A stretch of DNA of 41,148 bases from Bartonella rattaustraliani AUST/NH4 (GTDB lineage Bacteria; Pseudomonadota; Alphaproteobacteria; Rhizobiales; Rhizobiaceae). A program made the position numbers and the translations under genes. Of the stretch, positions 9,752-18,885 are shown piece by piece. Each line of letters begins with the position of its first letter. Positions within the stretch are counted from its first letter, which is position 1. The stretch spans positions 1 through 41,148 of the forward strand of contig NZ_CALW02000030.1 in NCBI RefSeq assembly GCF_000312565.1. Direction: 5' to 3'. A model generated the notes under the pieces. That model was not told where the DNA came from. It saw only the letters and a program-made list of their open reading frames with translations, and searched no databases.

Positions 9752-10738
9752 ATGACAGAAAAAAAACCTACAGTTGAAAATGTGCCGGATATTACAGTTT
9801 GTGCCCACGATATGTTTCATATTGATACAGACATAGAAGTTCCTGCTTTTAGCACAACAAGTCCCCATGTTCCCGCTGTTGATTCCGATTACCTTTTTGA
9901 TCAGCAAACAACTTTAGCAATTTTAGCAGGTTTTGCATTTAACCGCCGTGTTATGGTTTCTGGCTATCACGGTACAGGGAAATCGACACATATCGAACAA
10001 GTTGCAGCACGTCTCAATTGGCCTTGTATCCGAATTAATCTCGACAGTCATGTGAGCCGTATCGACCTTGTGGGAAAAGATGCCATTGTTTTAAAAGATG
10101 GCTTACAAATTACGGAGTTTAAAGAAGGTATTTTGCCATGGGCTTATCAAAACAACATTGCTCTTGTTTTTGATGAATATGATGCAGGACGCCCTGATGT
10201 TATGTTTGTTATCCAACGTGTTCTTGAATCTTCTGGACAACTAAGCTTGCTTGACCAAAGCCGTGTCATCTCTCCACATCCGGCATTTCGTCTTTTTGCG
10301 ACAGCAAACACCATTGGTCTTGGTGATACAACAGGGCTCTATCATGGGACACAACAAATCAATCAAGCGCAAATGGACCGCTGGTCTCTTGTAACGATAT
10401 TAAATTATTTACCACATGATAAAGAAGTGGACATTGTTTGCTCAAAGGTCAAATCTTTTCAGACGACTGAAGGAAAACAGACAATTTCACAAATGGTCCA
10501 TGTTGCTGATATGGTCCGCAAATCTTTTATCAATGGCGATCTCTCAACAGTCATGAGCCCGCGTACAGTGATCACTTGGGCAGAAAACACAACAATTTTT
10601 CAAGATGTTGGCTTTGCCTTTCGGCTCACATTTCTCAATAAATGTGATGAACTTGAACGTGCCACTGTAGCAGAATTTTATCAACGCGCCTTTGGACAAG
10701 AGCTTCCCGAATCGCTTATTCATGGTGTTTTGCCTTAA
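9752..10738 (+). CDS. cobS: Cobaltochelatase subunit CobS (AAA+ ATPase)
   Basis: This 328-residue MoxR-type AAA+ ATPase, with CobT and CobN, inserts cobalt into hydrogenobyrinate a,c-diamide in aerobic cobalamin synthesis. Walker A is GYHGTGKST at 71-79, Walker B LVFDEYD at 138-144 and sensor 1 FATAN at 182-186. The N-terminal segment [26 protein letters not shown] is strongly family-like. The gene is intact. cobT follows after 14 bases. No cobN or other cobalamin gene is in the window, so its substrate here is uncertain. The ribosome-binding site is weak. Confidence 0.93.
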   Translation: MTEKKPTVENVPDITVCAHDMFHIDTDIEVPAFSTTSPHVPAVDSDYLFDQQTTLAILAGFAFNRRVMVSGYHGTGKSTHIEQVAARLNWPCIRINLDSHVSRIDLVGKDAIVLKDGLQITEFKEGILPWAYQNNIALVFDEYDAGRPDVMFVIQRVLESSGQLSLLDQSRVISPHPAFRLFATANTIGLGDTTGLYHGTQQINQAQMDRWSLVTILNYLPHDKEVDIVCSKVKSFQTTEGKQTISQMVHVADMVRKSFINGDLSTVMSPRTVITWAENTTIFQDVGFAFRLTFLNKCDELERATVAEFYQRAFGQELPESLIHGVLP

Positions 10739-10752
10739 GGAATACCTCAATT

Positions 10753-12660
10753 ATGACTGCAGACGTTGGCGATAACAACAACACTGTGACAAATGACTTT
10801 CCTAAAAATACTCTTGATAGTGAAACCTTTAAAAAAGCTCTTTCCAACTGTATCCGTGCAATTTCTGGCACTGCTGCTCTTGAAGTCGTCTTTAGTCATA
10901 ACAAACCCTCTTTGAGCGAAAATCACGCGCGTTTACCCGAACTACCACACAATGCAACAGAGAAAGATATCACGATCACGCGTGGATTAGGCGATTCCAT
11001 GGCTCTCCGCACAGCGTGGCATGATAAAGACATTCACACACAATTTTCCCCTCTAGAATCGGATGCACGTGCCGTCTTTGATGCGCTCGAGCAAACACGT
11101 GTTGAGGCAATTGGTACTTTATCCATGGAAGGGATTGCACAAAATCTTGATACCATGCTCGCCGATAAATATCAGCGCGCCCATTATCAAGAGATTAGCA
11201 GCCAAAGTGAAGCGCCCATCCAAGAAGCCATTGCGCTTTTATTACGTGAAAAAATAACAAAACGCCCTCCCCCAAAAGAAGCGGGACCTGTTTTGGAATT
11301 ATGGCATCATATCATCGAAGAAAAAGCCGCAAGCGAGCTGAACAAACTACCACGCTACATTTACAATCAACATGCTTTTGCAAGGACTGTTCGTCAACTG
11401 CTTATTGCATTAAAAATGACAGTGCAACTTGAAGACGTTTTTGAAAGTGAAAATAACCAAAAGTTAAAAGACGAGTATGATTCCCAAAGTCAAACAGAAG
11501 AGGGGAAAGAAAACGAAAAACATGCCCAAAATAAAGAACAAACAACCACGGAACAAGAAAGCGATGCGCAAGACAAAGGAAAAACAGAAGCGACACAATC
11601 AAGCAGCGACGATCAGTCTGAAGAAGAGCAAGAAAGAAGCTCTTGGCAAGAAAAGTCGAATCAACCTAAACGCCTTTTCACTGTTTCAGAACAAATGGAA
11701 AAACTTGCTGATTATAAGATTTTTACCCGTCAATTTGATGAAGTTTTGGGAGCAACAGATTTTTGTTCTGAAAGTGAACTGGATGGTTTGCGTCGTTATC
11801 TTGATAAACAAATCAATCATCTCCAAAATATTGTTGGGCGGCTAGCAAACCGCTTGCAACGCCGTCTCATGGCACAACAAAACCGTAATTGGTATTTTGA
11901 CCTTGAAGAAGGATATCTCGATACAGCAAAGCTGCCACGTCTGATTATTGATCCCATGCAACCACTCTCTTTTAAAAAAGAAAGCAATACCCAATTTCGG
12001 GATACTGTTGTTTCACTTCTTATTGATAATTCAGGATCAATGCGCGGGCGCCCCATTACTGTTGCAGCAAGTTGTGCGGATATTTTAGCACAAACTCTTG
12101 AGCGCTGTGGTGTCAAAGTTGAAATTTTAGGTTTTACCACAAAAACTTGGAAAGGAGGAAAATCACGCGAAAAGTGGCTCAAGCAAAACAAGCCGCTTCA
12201 TCCTGGACGCCTTAATGATTTATGTCACATCATTTATAAAAGTGCTGATACGCCATGGCGCCGTGCACGACGCAATTTAGGTCTCATGATGCAAGAAGGA
12301 TTGCTGAAAGAAAATATTGATGGTGAAGCATTAATTTGGGCACACCAACGCCTTTTATCACGACGTGAGCAACGCCGCATTCTTATGGTTATTTCTGACG
12401 GTGCCCCTGTTGATGATTCAACACTCTCCGTTAATTCCAGCAATTACCTTGAAAAACATTTACGCGCAGTGATTCAAGAGATCCAAACACATTCGCCTGT
12501 AGAACTTATTGCAATTGGCATTGGTCATGATGTCACACGCTATTATCAACGTGCTGTAACAATTATGAATGCTGAAGAACTCGCTAACGCCATAACAAAA
12601 CAATTAGAAGCACTCTTTAGTGACAACAAATCTCATATTTATAAGAAGAATTCTTTTTGA
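10753..12660 (+). CDS. cobT: Cobaltochelatase subunit CobT (VWA domain)
   Basis: This 635-residue partner of CobS has an alpha-helical N-terminal domain, then a long acidic, glutamine/glutamate-rich linker around residues 230-305, then a C-terminal von Willebrand A domain. The metal-ion-dependent adhesion site is DNSGS at 425-429, with a later ISDGAPVDD strand. In the family the VWA domain is thought to coordinate the metal-carrying CobN with the CobS ring. An AAGGAA site precedes the start. The gene is full length with no frame damage, which argues for continued selection although no other cobalamin genes are seen nearby. Confidence 0.93.
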   Translation: MTADVGDNNNTVTNDFPKNTLDSETFKKALSNCIRAISGTAALEVVFSHNKPSLSENHARLPELPHNATEKDITITRGLGDSMALRTAWHDKDIHTQFSPLESDARAVFDALEQTRVEAIGTLSMEGIAQNLDTMLADKYQRAHYQEISSQSEAPIQEAIALLLREKITKRPPPKEAGPVLELWHHIIEEKAASELNKLPRYIYNQHAFARTVRQLLIALKMTVQLEDVFESENNQKLKDEYDSQSQTEEGKENEKHAQNKEQTTTEQESDAQDKGKTEATQSSSDDQSEEEQERSSWQEKSNQPKRLFTVSEQMEKLADYKIFTRQFDEVLGATDFCSESELDGLRRYLDKQINHLQNIVGRLANRLQRRLMAQQNRNWYFDLEEGYLDTAKLPRLIIDPMQPLSFKKESNTQFRDTVVSLLIDNSGSMRGRPITVAASCADILAQTLERCGVKVEILGFTTKTWKGGKSREKWLKQNKPLHPGRLNDLCHIIYKSADTPWRRARRNLGLMMQEGLLKENIDGEALIWAHQRLLSRREQRRILMVISDGAPVDDSTLSVNSSNYLEKHLRAVIQEIQTHSPVELIAIGIGHDVTRYYQRAVTIMNAEELANAITKQLEALFSDNKSHIYKKNSF

Positions 12661-12698
12661 ATCAGCAACATTTACATTTAAAAAAATGACCTCTATCA

Positions 12699-13600
12699 TT
12701 AGACCATCGGAATTTGATGGCTAACAACCTGAGAAGATAATCCTACAAATTGAATATCGAACTTTAAAGAAGCTTCTACTTTACTTGATGCATTATGAAT
12801 TCCAAAAGAAATGCTCCATCCACCTTCAAAAATTATAATAAGTTTGTTTTTACTTTCTGGTTTTATTGCAACTGATAAAATTTTGCTTGGAATTCTCCAT
12901 TTATGACCATATCCTAGAGTACCATTCAAATTAAAAGACTGAATAATCACCCGTTTTTGTTTAGACCTTGTATCTATCATAATCTTATAAAAGTCATAAG
13001 AACCTATAACATACTGAAACAATAGCTTCACAAATTTATCTTGATAATCTAAACAAAGCCTTTGAAGTTCTTTAGAGAAAGATTCTAAGATTGGAAGATA
13101 AATTTTACTTTCTTTATCATCTATGTCTCTAAAGAGCATTTTCTTATCTCTAAGTTCTGCTAAATAATCAAAAATAGGTCTAATTTCATTAAAATAAAAG
13201 CTGCGACAAGGATAACCTGTCCATTCTTTACCAAAATCTATTTTACTAGAAAGACGAGGATGTTTGATAGCGCTATGATTATGTTTTGCAGAAATACCAA
13301 TAGGATTTTCAGGAACTTTTAAAATAATATCACGGACATCTCCTTTGATCCCAACAGAATCTTCCTGAAGAACAATAGTTTTCGTATTTCTAATATTTTT
13401 ATCATGTAACTGTAAGAAAACAGCTGCTTCAATAGAAGCAAGATTTAAGAGCCTTTTTTCAATATCATTCAATAAATTATAAAAAGATTCCACTATTTGA
13501 AAAGATGAATAAACTCTATGGGAGCCTTTGTTGCTTTCTTAAAACCCATGGCTAAAGCATATTCAAAGGCTTTTCCATTTTCCACCTGATTCAGACGATT
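12699..13600 (-). pseudogene. HaeIII-family type II restriction endonuclease, frameshifted
   Basis: The main open part (264 codons, 12699-13493, beginning at a GTG) resembles the HaeIII family (Pfam 09556). It has KGDVRDI and then GISAKHNHSAIKHPRLS, which reads as the D...x-x-K nuclease core, and a C-terminal NLNGTLG and GGWSISFGIHNA region. The N-terminal part lies in a different frame just upstream (about 13500-13600), reading NGKAFEYALAMGF, and then runs into a stop. One frameshift near 13520-13530 therefore splits the gene. The family assignment rests on recalled motifs. It lies directly behind the methylase remnant, on the same strand, and the base composition is visibly more AT-rich than that of the flanking core genes. 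Confidence 0.7.
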
Positions 13601-13602
13601 TC

Positions 13603-14370
13603 CTAAAGATCCTTACTCAAAATTACGAGTTCATTTGATTTTTTATTGTTTCCCATACCGTAAGTCCATTCAGGATTGAGCATTGTATAGCCGTTATAAA
13701 GCTCTCTAACTTCCACACAATCATTATAAGATAAAACCCATCCTTGACGCTTTCTCAAAAGATCAGCAAGAGCTTGATAATCAAAAGAATTATCTTTATC
13801 GCCTTTGTGACCGTAAAGTTTTTGATTAATAAAATACGGAGGAACACAATAAAGAAAATCGTTAAAGTGTTTAGGAATACTTTCTGTAAAATCTCTGTGT
13901 TCCACTGTGAAATTTTCAATCTTAAAATCTTTAAGCCGTTCAATAGAACGATAATTGAATCGGAGATGTCTTGGAAACATACCACCGAAAGTGTTGTTCC
14001 AGAAAAAGAAGAGCGATTAAAAGCAAAAAACGGCAGCAATCTCTAATTGATTTTTAATATTCCCAAAAGTTTTTTGGAGATTATAAAACATTGCAGGAGT
14101 CATATCTTCATATTCTCTCACTTTTTCTGCAAGAGCTGAAGCATCTCTCAAAAGCATTTGCCAAAAATAACAAGCGGCTTAAAAGCATCATAAGCATAAA
14201 CCTTTGTTCCTCTTTTTGCTAAGGTTAATTCAATTGAACCTCCTCCTACCAAAGGAGAACATAAAGTTTTTTGTTTCCTGATGTAGTTATTAATAATCAT
14301 AGGAACAGCACGACTTTTCCCTCTCGGATAACGAAGAGGTGATTTTACAATAGATAGCTCAATAAGCTTT
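13603..14370 (-). pseudogene. DNA adenine N6-methyltransferase (D12/Dam class), broken
   Basis: Joining three frames reconstructs a D12-class adenine methylase. The N-terminus reads KSPLRYPRGKSRAV, the SAM motif LVGGGSIELTLAKRG follows, then FAFNRSSFSGTTLS, and the C-terminal part (13603-13980, 125 codons) contains LYGHKGD and WVLSYND. At least four one-base shifts interrupt it, for example near 14160, 14025 and 13985. In the catalytic DPPY motif the aspartate codon is GTT (positions 13843-13845), giving VPPY, which would abolish activity even if the frame were restored. It stands immediately upstream of the nuclease remnant. A dead modification gene is consistent with the nuclease also being dead. 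Confidence 0.8.
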
Positions 14371-14837
14371 CTCTTTTTTTCAAGGAAGTTAATACCAAAT
14401 TATCAAATAAAACCTCTCTATGATCTATTTGATTTATCATTTTGTTCATACTATCAGCTCCAAGTATTGCATTTTCTAACTTACAATTATCTGAAATAAA
14501 CACTCGAAGCGTTTGCCAAGTTTTATCGAGATCGGATTATAAAAGATTATAAATTTATTAACATACCTATGCAAACATTGGCTACTAAAATAATGATAAA
14601 TACCAGTATAGCCACACCTTAAAACTACCAAAAAGGATTTAATACAATTGGTATTTACTTTTCTATTTATATACACCCAAGCATGTATCGAACCATTTTT
14701 ATCTTTATAAGAACCAAGCTTCTTATCGCTCAAATAATCATCTGTAAGAAACCATAGCTCCTAAAAAGACATTTTTTGGCTTCTACAAGAGCTTTACTAT
14801 CTGTTTTTAATACTGATAAGATACTCTTATCCCACAT
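14371..14837 (-). pseudogene. Unidentified broken gene upstream of the R-M remnant
   Basis: Fragments in different frames read as one protein. A start-like MWDKSILSVLKTDSKALVEA (ATG at 14837) leads, after a frame change near 14765, to DKKLGSYKDKNGSIHAWVY. After another shift near 14510 it continues to CKLENAILGADSMNK and HREVLFDNLVLTSLKK, ending beside the methylase start. The composition is AT-rich and the strand is the same as the methylase and nuclease remnants. The family was not recognised; it could be a third part of the restriction-modification locus. It runs up to the edge of an integrase-derived repeat. Confidence 0.45.
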
Positions 14838-14985
14838 CACCTCATGTTGAATCAGTCAAAAGCATTTCCTTACACATCAAAGATAATGTATAGATAAATA
14901 CCATCTGAGAAATGATCAAAATGCCCCTTATGAATCGAAGCCTCTCCAATAGTGCCCTTACAGAACATAGAGCACTATCATCTTT
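14838..14985 (+). repeat. Integrase-derived dispersed repeat, copy 1
   Basis: This copy holds the 'catgttgaatcaa' block and then 'aaaatgccccttatgaatcg', matching the start region of the integrase remnant found at 21.35 kb. It keeps about 80 bases upstream of the MPLMNR start and about 60 bases after it. It separates the restriction-modification patch from the transporter gene and points towards that gene's 3' end. Confidence 0.6.
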
Positions 14986-15007
14986 CCTTTAGCCAAAACA
15001 AAAATGA

Positions 15008-15694
15008 TTATTGATTCCCAACAAAAGACGAATCATCTTTTGAGTAACCTTGGTAAAGGGGGATTCTCACGACTCTAAGGATTGCTCCATAAGGAATAAG
15101 CATAAACAGGCTCATAATAATTTTTATTGAAAAGTCGCCCAAAGCCAGAGAGAGCCAAACGGGCATATCAATCCCCAAGAAAACAGCACTTTCTACATGT
15201 GAACTATCAGCATAACCTGTTATCTGATCGACAAAGGCAAAAAAACTCGAAAAAGCAAGAGCAAAAAACATCACAGTGTCTAAAGCTGACCCCACCAAGG
15301 CTGCGGCCAAAGGTGCCTTCCACCATGTTTTCCGCCGCAAAGGAGTAAACACAAAGATATCAAGCAGCTGCCCAAATAGGAATGCACAACTAGAAGCAAT
15401 TGCTATCCGTGGTGTCGCCAAAATCCAAGAAACGACAACACCAGCAAAAAAACCAGCATAAACTACACGCCGCGCCGCAGCTGGACCATAAAAACGATTT
15501 GTTAAATCATTGATCAGAAACGCAAATGGATAGGTAAAAGCACCATACGTCAACAATTCATTCAAGCCGAACCAATAGACAGGATACTGCACCAAAATAT
15601 TAGAAGCAACCACCACCAAGCACATTGCAAGAATAGAAAAAACAATATGCCTTTTTTTTTGCCGTTCTAATAAAGGATCGCGTATTGAGAACAT
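15008..15694 (-). CDS. VUT/YhhQ family transporter (queuosine precursor type)
   Basis: This 228-residue integral membrane protein has about six hydrophobic helices and belongs to the VUT_1 family (Pfam 02592). E. coli YhhQ of this family imports 7-cyano-7-deazaguanine or related queuosine precursors. Visible family features are YGAFTYPFAFLINDLTNRFYG after helix 2, SSCAFLFGQLLDIFVF in the middle, and SALDTVMFFALAF. The frame opens to a TTG at 15724, but the ATG at 15694 with an AGG element about 10 bases upstream is preferred. It is cotranscribable with nothing obvious; rpmB lies upstream on the same strand with a 128-base gap. Confidence 0.85.
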   Translation of the reverse strand: MFSIRDPLLERQKKRHIVFSILAMCLVVVASNILVQYPVYWFGLNELLTYGAFTYPFAFLINDLTNRFYGPAAARRVVYAGFFAGVVVSWILATPRIAIASSCAFLFGQLLDIFVFTPLRRKTWWKAPLAAALVGSALDTVMFFALAFSSFFAFVDQITGYADSSHVESAVFLGIDMPVWLSLALGDFSIKIIMSLFMLIPYGAILRVVRIPLYQGYSKDDSSFVGNQ

Positions 15695-15822
15695 TTTTTT
15701 TAACCTGGGGAATGGAACCAACAAAATACAGCAATCAAAAACTCAAAAGCTTTAAAAAAGATACCTCTAGCATAAACTGGCATAAAGAAAAAATCATCCA
15801 GCTTTGGAAGCAACAAAGACAA

Positions 15823-16128
15823 TTATGCTGTTTGCTCAACTTTTTGTTCAGCTTTTTTCTTAACGATTTGACGTTTTAATAAACGCGCACGTTGCGACAA
15901 TTCTTTATCATCAGCTTTGACCAAAAAACTATCCAGACCACCACGGTGCTCAACAGAACGCAGAGCATTCGCTGAAACACGCAAACGGTAACTTTGCTGT
16001 AACACTTCCGAAATTAAAGTCACATTACAAAGGTTTGGTAAAAAACGACGACGGGTTTTATTATTCGCATGGCTAACATTATTGCCATAGAGAACTGTCT
16101 TTCCTGTCAATTCGCAAGCACGGGACAT
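15823..16128 (-). CDS. rpmB: 50S ribosomal protein L28
   Basis: This is a 101-residue L28. The N-terminus [20 protein letters not shown] and the following [10 protein letters not shown] are typical, and the C-terminal tail is lysine-rich, as in alphaproteobacterial L28. The frame is open to 16200, but the ATG at 16128 has an AGGTGG site 5 bases upstream and gives the conserved start. The gene stands alone, divergent from SURF1, with a 293-base gap that must carry both promoters. Confidence 0.97.
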   Translation of the reverse strand: MSRACELTGKTVLYGNNVSHANNKTRRRFLPNLCNVTLISEVLQQSYRLRVSANALRSVEHRGGLDSFLVKADDKELSQRARLLKRQIVKKKAEQKVEQTA

Positions 16129-16421
16129 GGATCCACCTTTAAACTCTAAGAAACTCTTTAATCCCAACACCCGAAAAACGGAATGAATGCAAAAAAGCAC
16201 ACCACCCCTTTAAGGGGCATCGTTGAGAAGTTGTGTTTCTAATAGGGTGTCTCTCACAAAAGGTCAAGTCTTTTGTAAACTCCTTATGTAAAGCTTTTTA
16301 CATCCTTTATAGGTGAATTCTTTCATTTTTTTATAAAGTTCCGTAAAAAACATCCAAAACATTTTTTTTCATATCCACCGTGCTAAAAACATATTTAATC
16401 TTTTAAAAGGAAGCGTTCATC

Positions 16422-17198
16422 ATGAGTACAATAAATCATTCCATGACAAAGCTCCAACAAAAACATATTCGTTTTTCTTCACTCTTGTTCAGCATTTTAT
16501 GTCTATGTTTTTTTCTTCTCTTTTGCGCACTAGGTGTATGGCAAATTCAACGACTAAATTGGAAAACAAAGCTCATCACATATGCCAATCAGCGTGTACA
16601 TTTACCTCCGATAAAAGCACCAGACCAAGATCAATGGAAGCATATTACTTTTGAAAAAGACGAATATCGACCTGTCATGATCACAGGAAAGTTTCTTAGG
16701 GATAAAGATATTTTCGTCACTGCGATTGCTCAAAACACCACTGGCTACTGGGTTTTGACCCCTTTACAAACAGCGGACAACACACTCACCTTTGTGAATC
16801 GTGGTTTTATCCCCATGGATGCACGCCATGATTTTCAAAACACTGAACAATCACACAATTATAGCCCAAATTCTACCAGTGATCCAAAGCAAACCACAAT
16901 CATCGGTTTATTACGCATGAGTGAAAAAAATGAATTTTTCCCACGCAAAAATAATCCTGACAACAATTTATGGTATACGCGTGATCTTCCTGCCATGGCA
17001 CAAAAACTTGGATTGTCTTCTGTTGCCCCTTATTTTATTGATGCAGGAAAAGAAACAGCCTCACAAGAATTTCTTCCCATTCCTGGTCTCACGACTGTGC
17101 ACTTTCGAAACAGTCATCTTGCCTATGCTATCACATGGTTTATCTTAGCTGCTGGTGCTCTAGGAGCCTCTCTTTTTCTGCTGCAGCAAAAAAGCTAA
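16422..17198 (+). CDS. SURF1 family protein (cytochrome oxidase assembly)
   Basis: This 258-residue inner-membrane protein is of the SURF1 family, which delivers heme a to subunit I of cytochrome c oxidase. There are two membrane helices, about residues 18-40 and 231-253, enclosing a periplasmic domain. The family patterns LGVWQIQRLNWKT, PVMITGKFL, TGYWVLTPLQT and NRGFIP are all present. An AAGGAAG site lies before the ATG. In many alphaproteobacteria this gene sits in the cox operon; here it is alone between rpmB and a DUF1127 gene, so its oxidase partners are elsewhere. Confidence 0.92.
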   Translation: MSTINHSMTKLQQKHIRFSSLLFSILCLCFFLLFCALGVWQIQRLNWKTKLITYANQRVHLPPIKAPDQDQWKHITFEKDEYRPVMITGKFLRDKDIFVTAIAQNTTGYWVLTPLQTADNTLTFVNRGFIPMDARHDFQNTEQSHNYSPNSTSDPKQTTIIGLLRMSEKNEFFPRKNNPDNNLWYTRDLPAMAQKLGLSSVAPYFIDAGKETASQEFLPIPGLTTVHFRNSHLAYAITWFILAAGALGASLFLLQQKS

Positions 17199-17472
17199 AA
17201 AAGACAAAAACTCTCCTGGAAAGCGAAACTCTTCTAAGAAACACGGTCTCATCTGGCTTTAAGAAACCATATTCTCCAACACATTATACCTCTCTATAGA
17301 GAGCTTATGAACAAGAGAGTTCACGAACCACACCCTGTACTGTTCTTTGAAACAGCCCATGCCAGCCCGGTAAAATACATAAAGCCTCCTCTTCAAGTGC
17401 TCTCTTACTGTAGCCGAAATGAAGAAAAAAGCACCTGCTCTCTTTTCATAACAAAGTGCTCTTAAACAAATC
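17199..17472. other. Gap between SURF1 and the DUF1127 gene
   Basis: No gene is supported here. A perfect 14-base palindrome, CTCTCTATAGAGAG, lies near 17290 and could be a short hairpin or an operator, but no T-run follows. Confidence 0.35.
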
Positions 17473-17625
17473 TTAAGAACACTTACGAGAATAACGGCGT
17501 GCAATCGAATCAATATTACCGCGACAAATGCCAAGATCATTGAGCTCGTCTGCTGAAAGGCGGCTCAACGCGTTCACTGTCCGACGATAACGACGCCAAT
17601 TATCATAAAAACGCATAATACTCAT
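17473..17625 (-). CDS. Small DUF1127 protein
   Basis: This 50-residue, arginine-rich protein begins MSIMRFYDNWRRYRR and continues with LSRLSADELNDLGICRG, the core of DUF1127 (Pfam 06568, YjiS-like). A short basic tail ends in SRKCS. Small DUF1127 proteins bind RNA or influence phosphate and carbon metabolism in other alphaproteobacteria; the role here is unknown. The start chosen is the first ATG; a second ATG lies three codons in. It has no operon partner and faces convergently towards SURF1. Confidence 0.85.
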   Translation of the reverse strand: MSIMRFYDNWRRYRRTVNALSRLSADELNDLGICRGNIDSIARRYSRKCS

Positions 17626-17840
17626 GTTTTTTACTCAAAATTTACCTTAAAAACATAAAATAAAACAAATTTGAAAAAAAAGATGTGCCATAATTTCAAA
17701 ACAGGCATACATATACAGCATAAGAAAATCATATTTAGAATGAGTATTTGATTTTTACTAATATTTGTTTTTAGAAATACCACTGTTTCTTTTTAAAAAT
17801 AAATGACACAATCTTTCATTTCTGAGTCTTTATAGGCATA
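17626..17840. other. AT-rich gap upstream of the DUF1127 gene
   Basis: Very AT-rich, gene-free sequence that should carry the promoter of the DUF1127 gene. No clear motif was seen. The dispersed repeat begins at about 17841. Confidence 0.4.
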
Positions 17841-18262
17841 TAACACATTGATTCATAAGGATAACTTGTCGTTTCTTACCTGGAATCACAATCCCGAATA
17901 CCCCATAAGATTCTCTCATCTCAAACCACTTCATGTTGAATCAATTTTATTCACTTAGCTTTACACTATCAGTGATTGGCATATGGATAAAAATGAGTGA
18001 GGAAAGAAGGAAAAATGCCTCTCATGAAGCCTTCATGCAAGGGCTGTCGCAATCCCATGCGCTGGTAAAGTGAATGATGGCGCCGAGCTTTTCACCTTTA
18101 TAAACATAAAGATGGTGGTGCTCAATGGACTATCGGTATAAAATTCACCCACACAGCCATGAAATGGGCTTAGGGGCTTCCCAGACATGTTTCTTTAAAA
18201 CAAACCCGTAAACATGCAACGTGAGTGGCGTTCTGTTCTACGTGAAAAGTCTTTATCACCAT
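17841..18262 (+). repeat. Integrase-derived dispersed repeat, copy 2
   Basis: This copy matches copy 4 (minus strand) over its upstream part, including 'acttgtcgtttctt', 'cataagattctctcat' and 'ggctttacac'-type blocks. It then matches the integrase start (ATG at 18015, MPLMKPS) and the DUF4102-like region, with KDGGAQW and SLKQTRKHAT readable in broken frames up to about 18260. It contains several stops, so no protein is made. Confidence 0.8.
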
Positions 18263-18374
18263 GCTTTTTTATTGAAAAATTTATTTCATTTTATCGCATA
18301 GATGTTTTTAAAAATTCTTATAGAGCAAAATAATTGTTGCACATTTTGAACCAACAAAACGGATCTCTTTCAAA

Positions 18375-18480
18375 GAAAGCCTCCATTAAAAAGCGTTCAT
18401 AGTGAAAACTGCTTCTCTCCATAAAAACCAAACCATGAAGATCAACTGCGGTAATAGTTTCCTTATCAGTCTTGATATTC
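18375..18480 (-). repeat. Decayed partial copy of the purH 3' end
   Basis: Hand alignment against the last 35 or so codons of purH (from 18886) shows the same order of blocks: 'cat/aat-g-gaaaatgc', 'taaaaacc', 'aaccatg', 'atc..ctgc', 'aataac/aatag'. It is strongly diverged, with small deletions. It lies about 400-500 bases beyond the real purH stop, with an integrase-derived repeat between them. The similarity is weaker than for the other gene-end copies. Confidence 0.55.
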
Positions 18481-18519
18481 TTTATCACAGACTTAAGACT
18501 CCAAGTAAAATAACCTTAG

Positions 18520-18840
18520 TTATAAAGCATTAATTTATAATGATAATTTATTATTTTGTTTCTTAAACGCAAATACAGAGTCCATAAGATACGCTCATTT
18601 CAAACCCTTTTCATCATAGCTCTATCAAAACCCTTCCCCAGCAAGTCTTTAAGAGAAAGAAATATAAAAGCATTTTAGAAAGAATAAAAATACCCCTCAT
18701 GAATCGTCTCAATACAAAAACCGCAGCAGACATTGACAACTGTAGAAGAGAATATCGCACAGATTCGTTCCACCAATTCCCGCAACGGTTTATGTAACTA
18801 CAAACTTTTTGCGCAATAAACAGCGCATGCTAAATCACAA
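18520..18840 (+). repeat. Integrase-derived dispersed repeat, copy 3
   Basis: This is a diverged copy holding 'gtccataagat.cgctcatttcaaac' and then 'cccctcatgaatcgtctc', which corresponds to the MNRL start of the integrase remnant (ATG at 18699). The coding match fades within about 40 bases, so the right edge is approximate. It is convergent with purH and separates the real purH end from its decayed copy. Confidence 0.55.
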
Positions 18841-18885
18841 GCTTTTATTCGAAAGAGTCCTTATTCAAAAGAAGCATTAAAATCA

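Noticed and set aside
14476-14733. 85-codon minus-strand open frame as an independent gene
   Set aside because: It continues in other frames on both sides and starts at a TTG without a ribosome-binding site; treated as a piece of the broken gene 14371-14837.
17259-17540. 93-codon minus-strand open frame
   Set aside because: It overlaps the better supported DUF1127 gene in another frame and has no family resemblance or ribosome-binding site.
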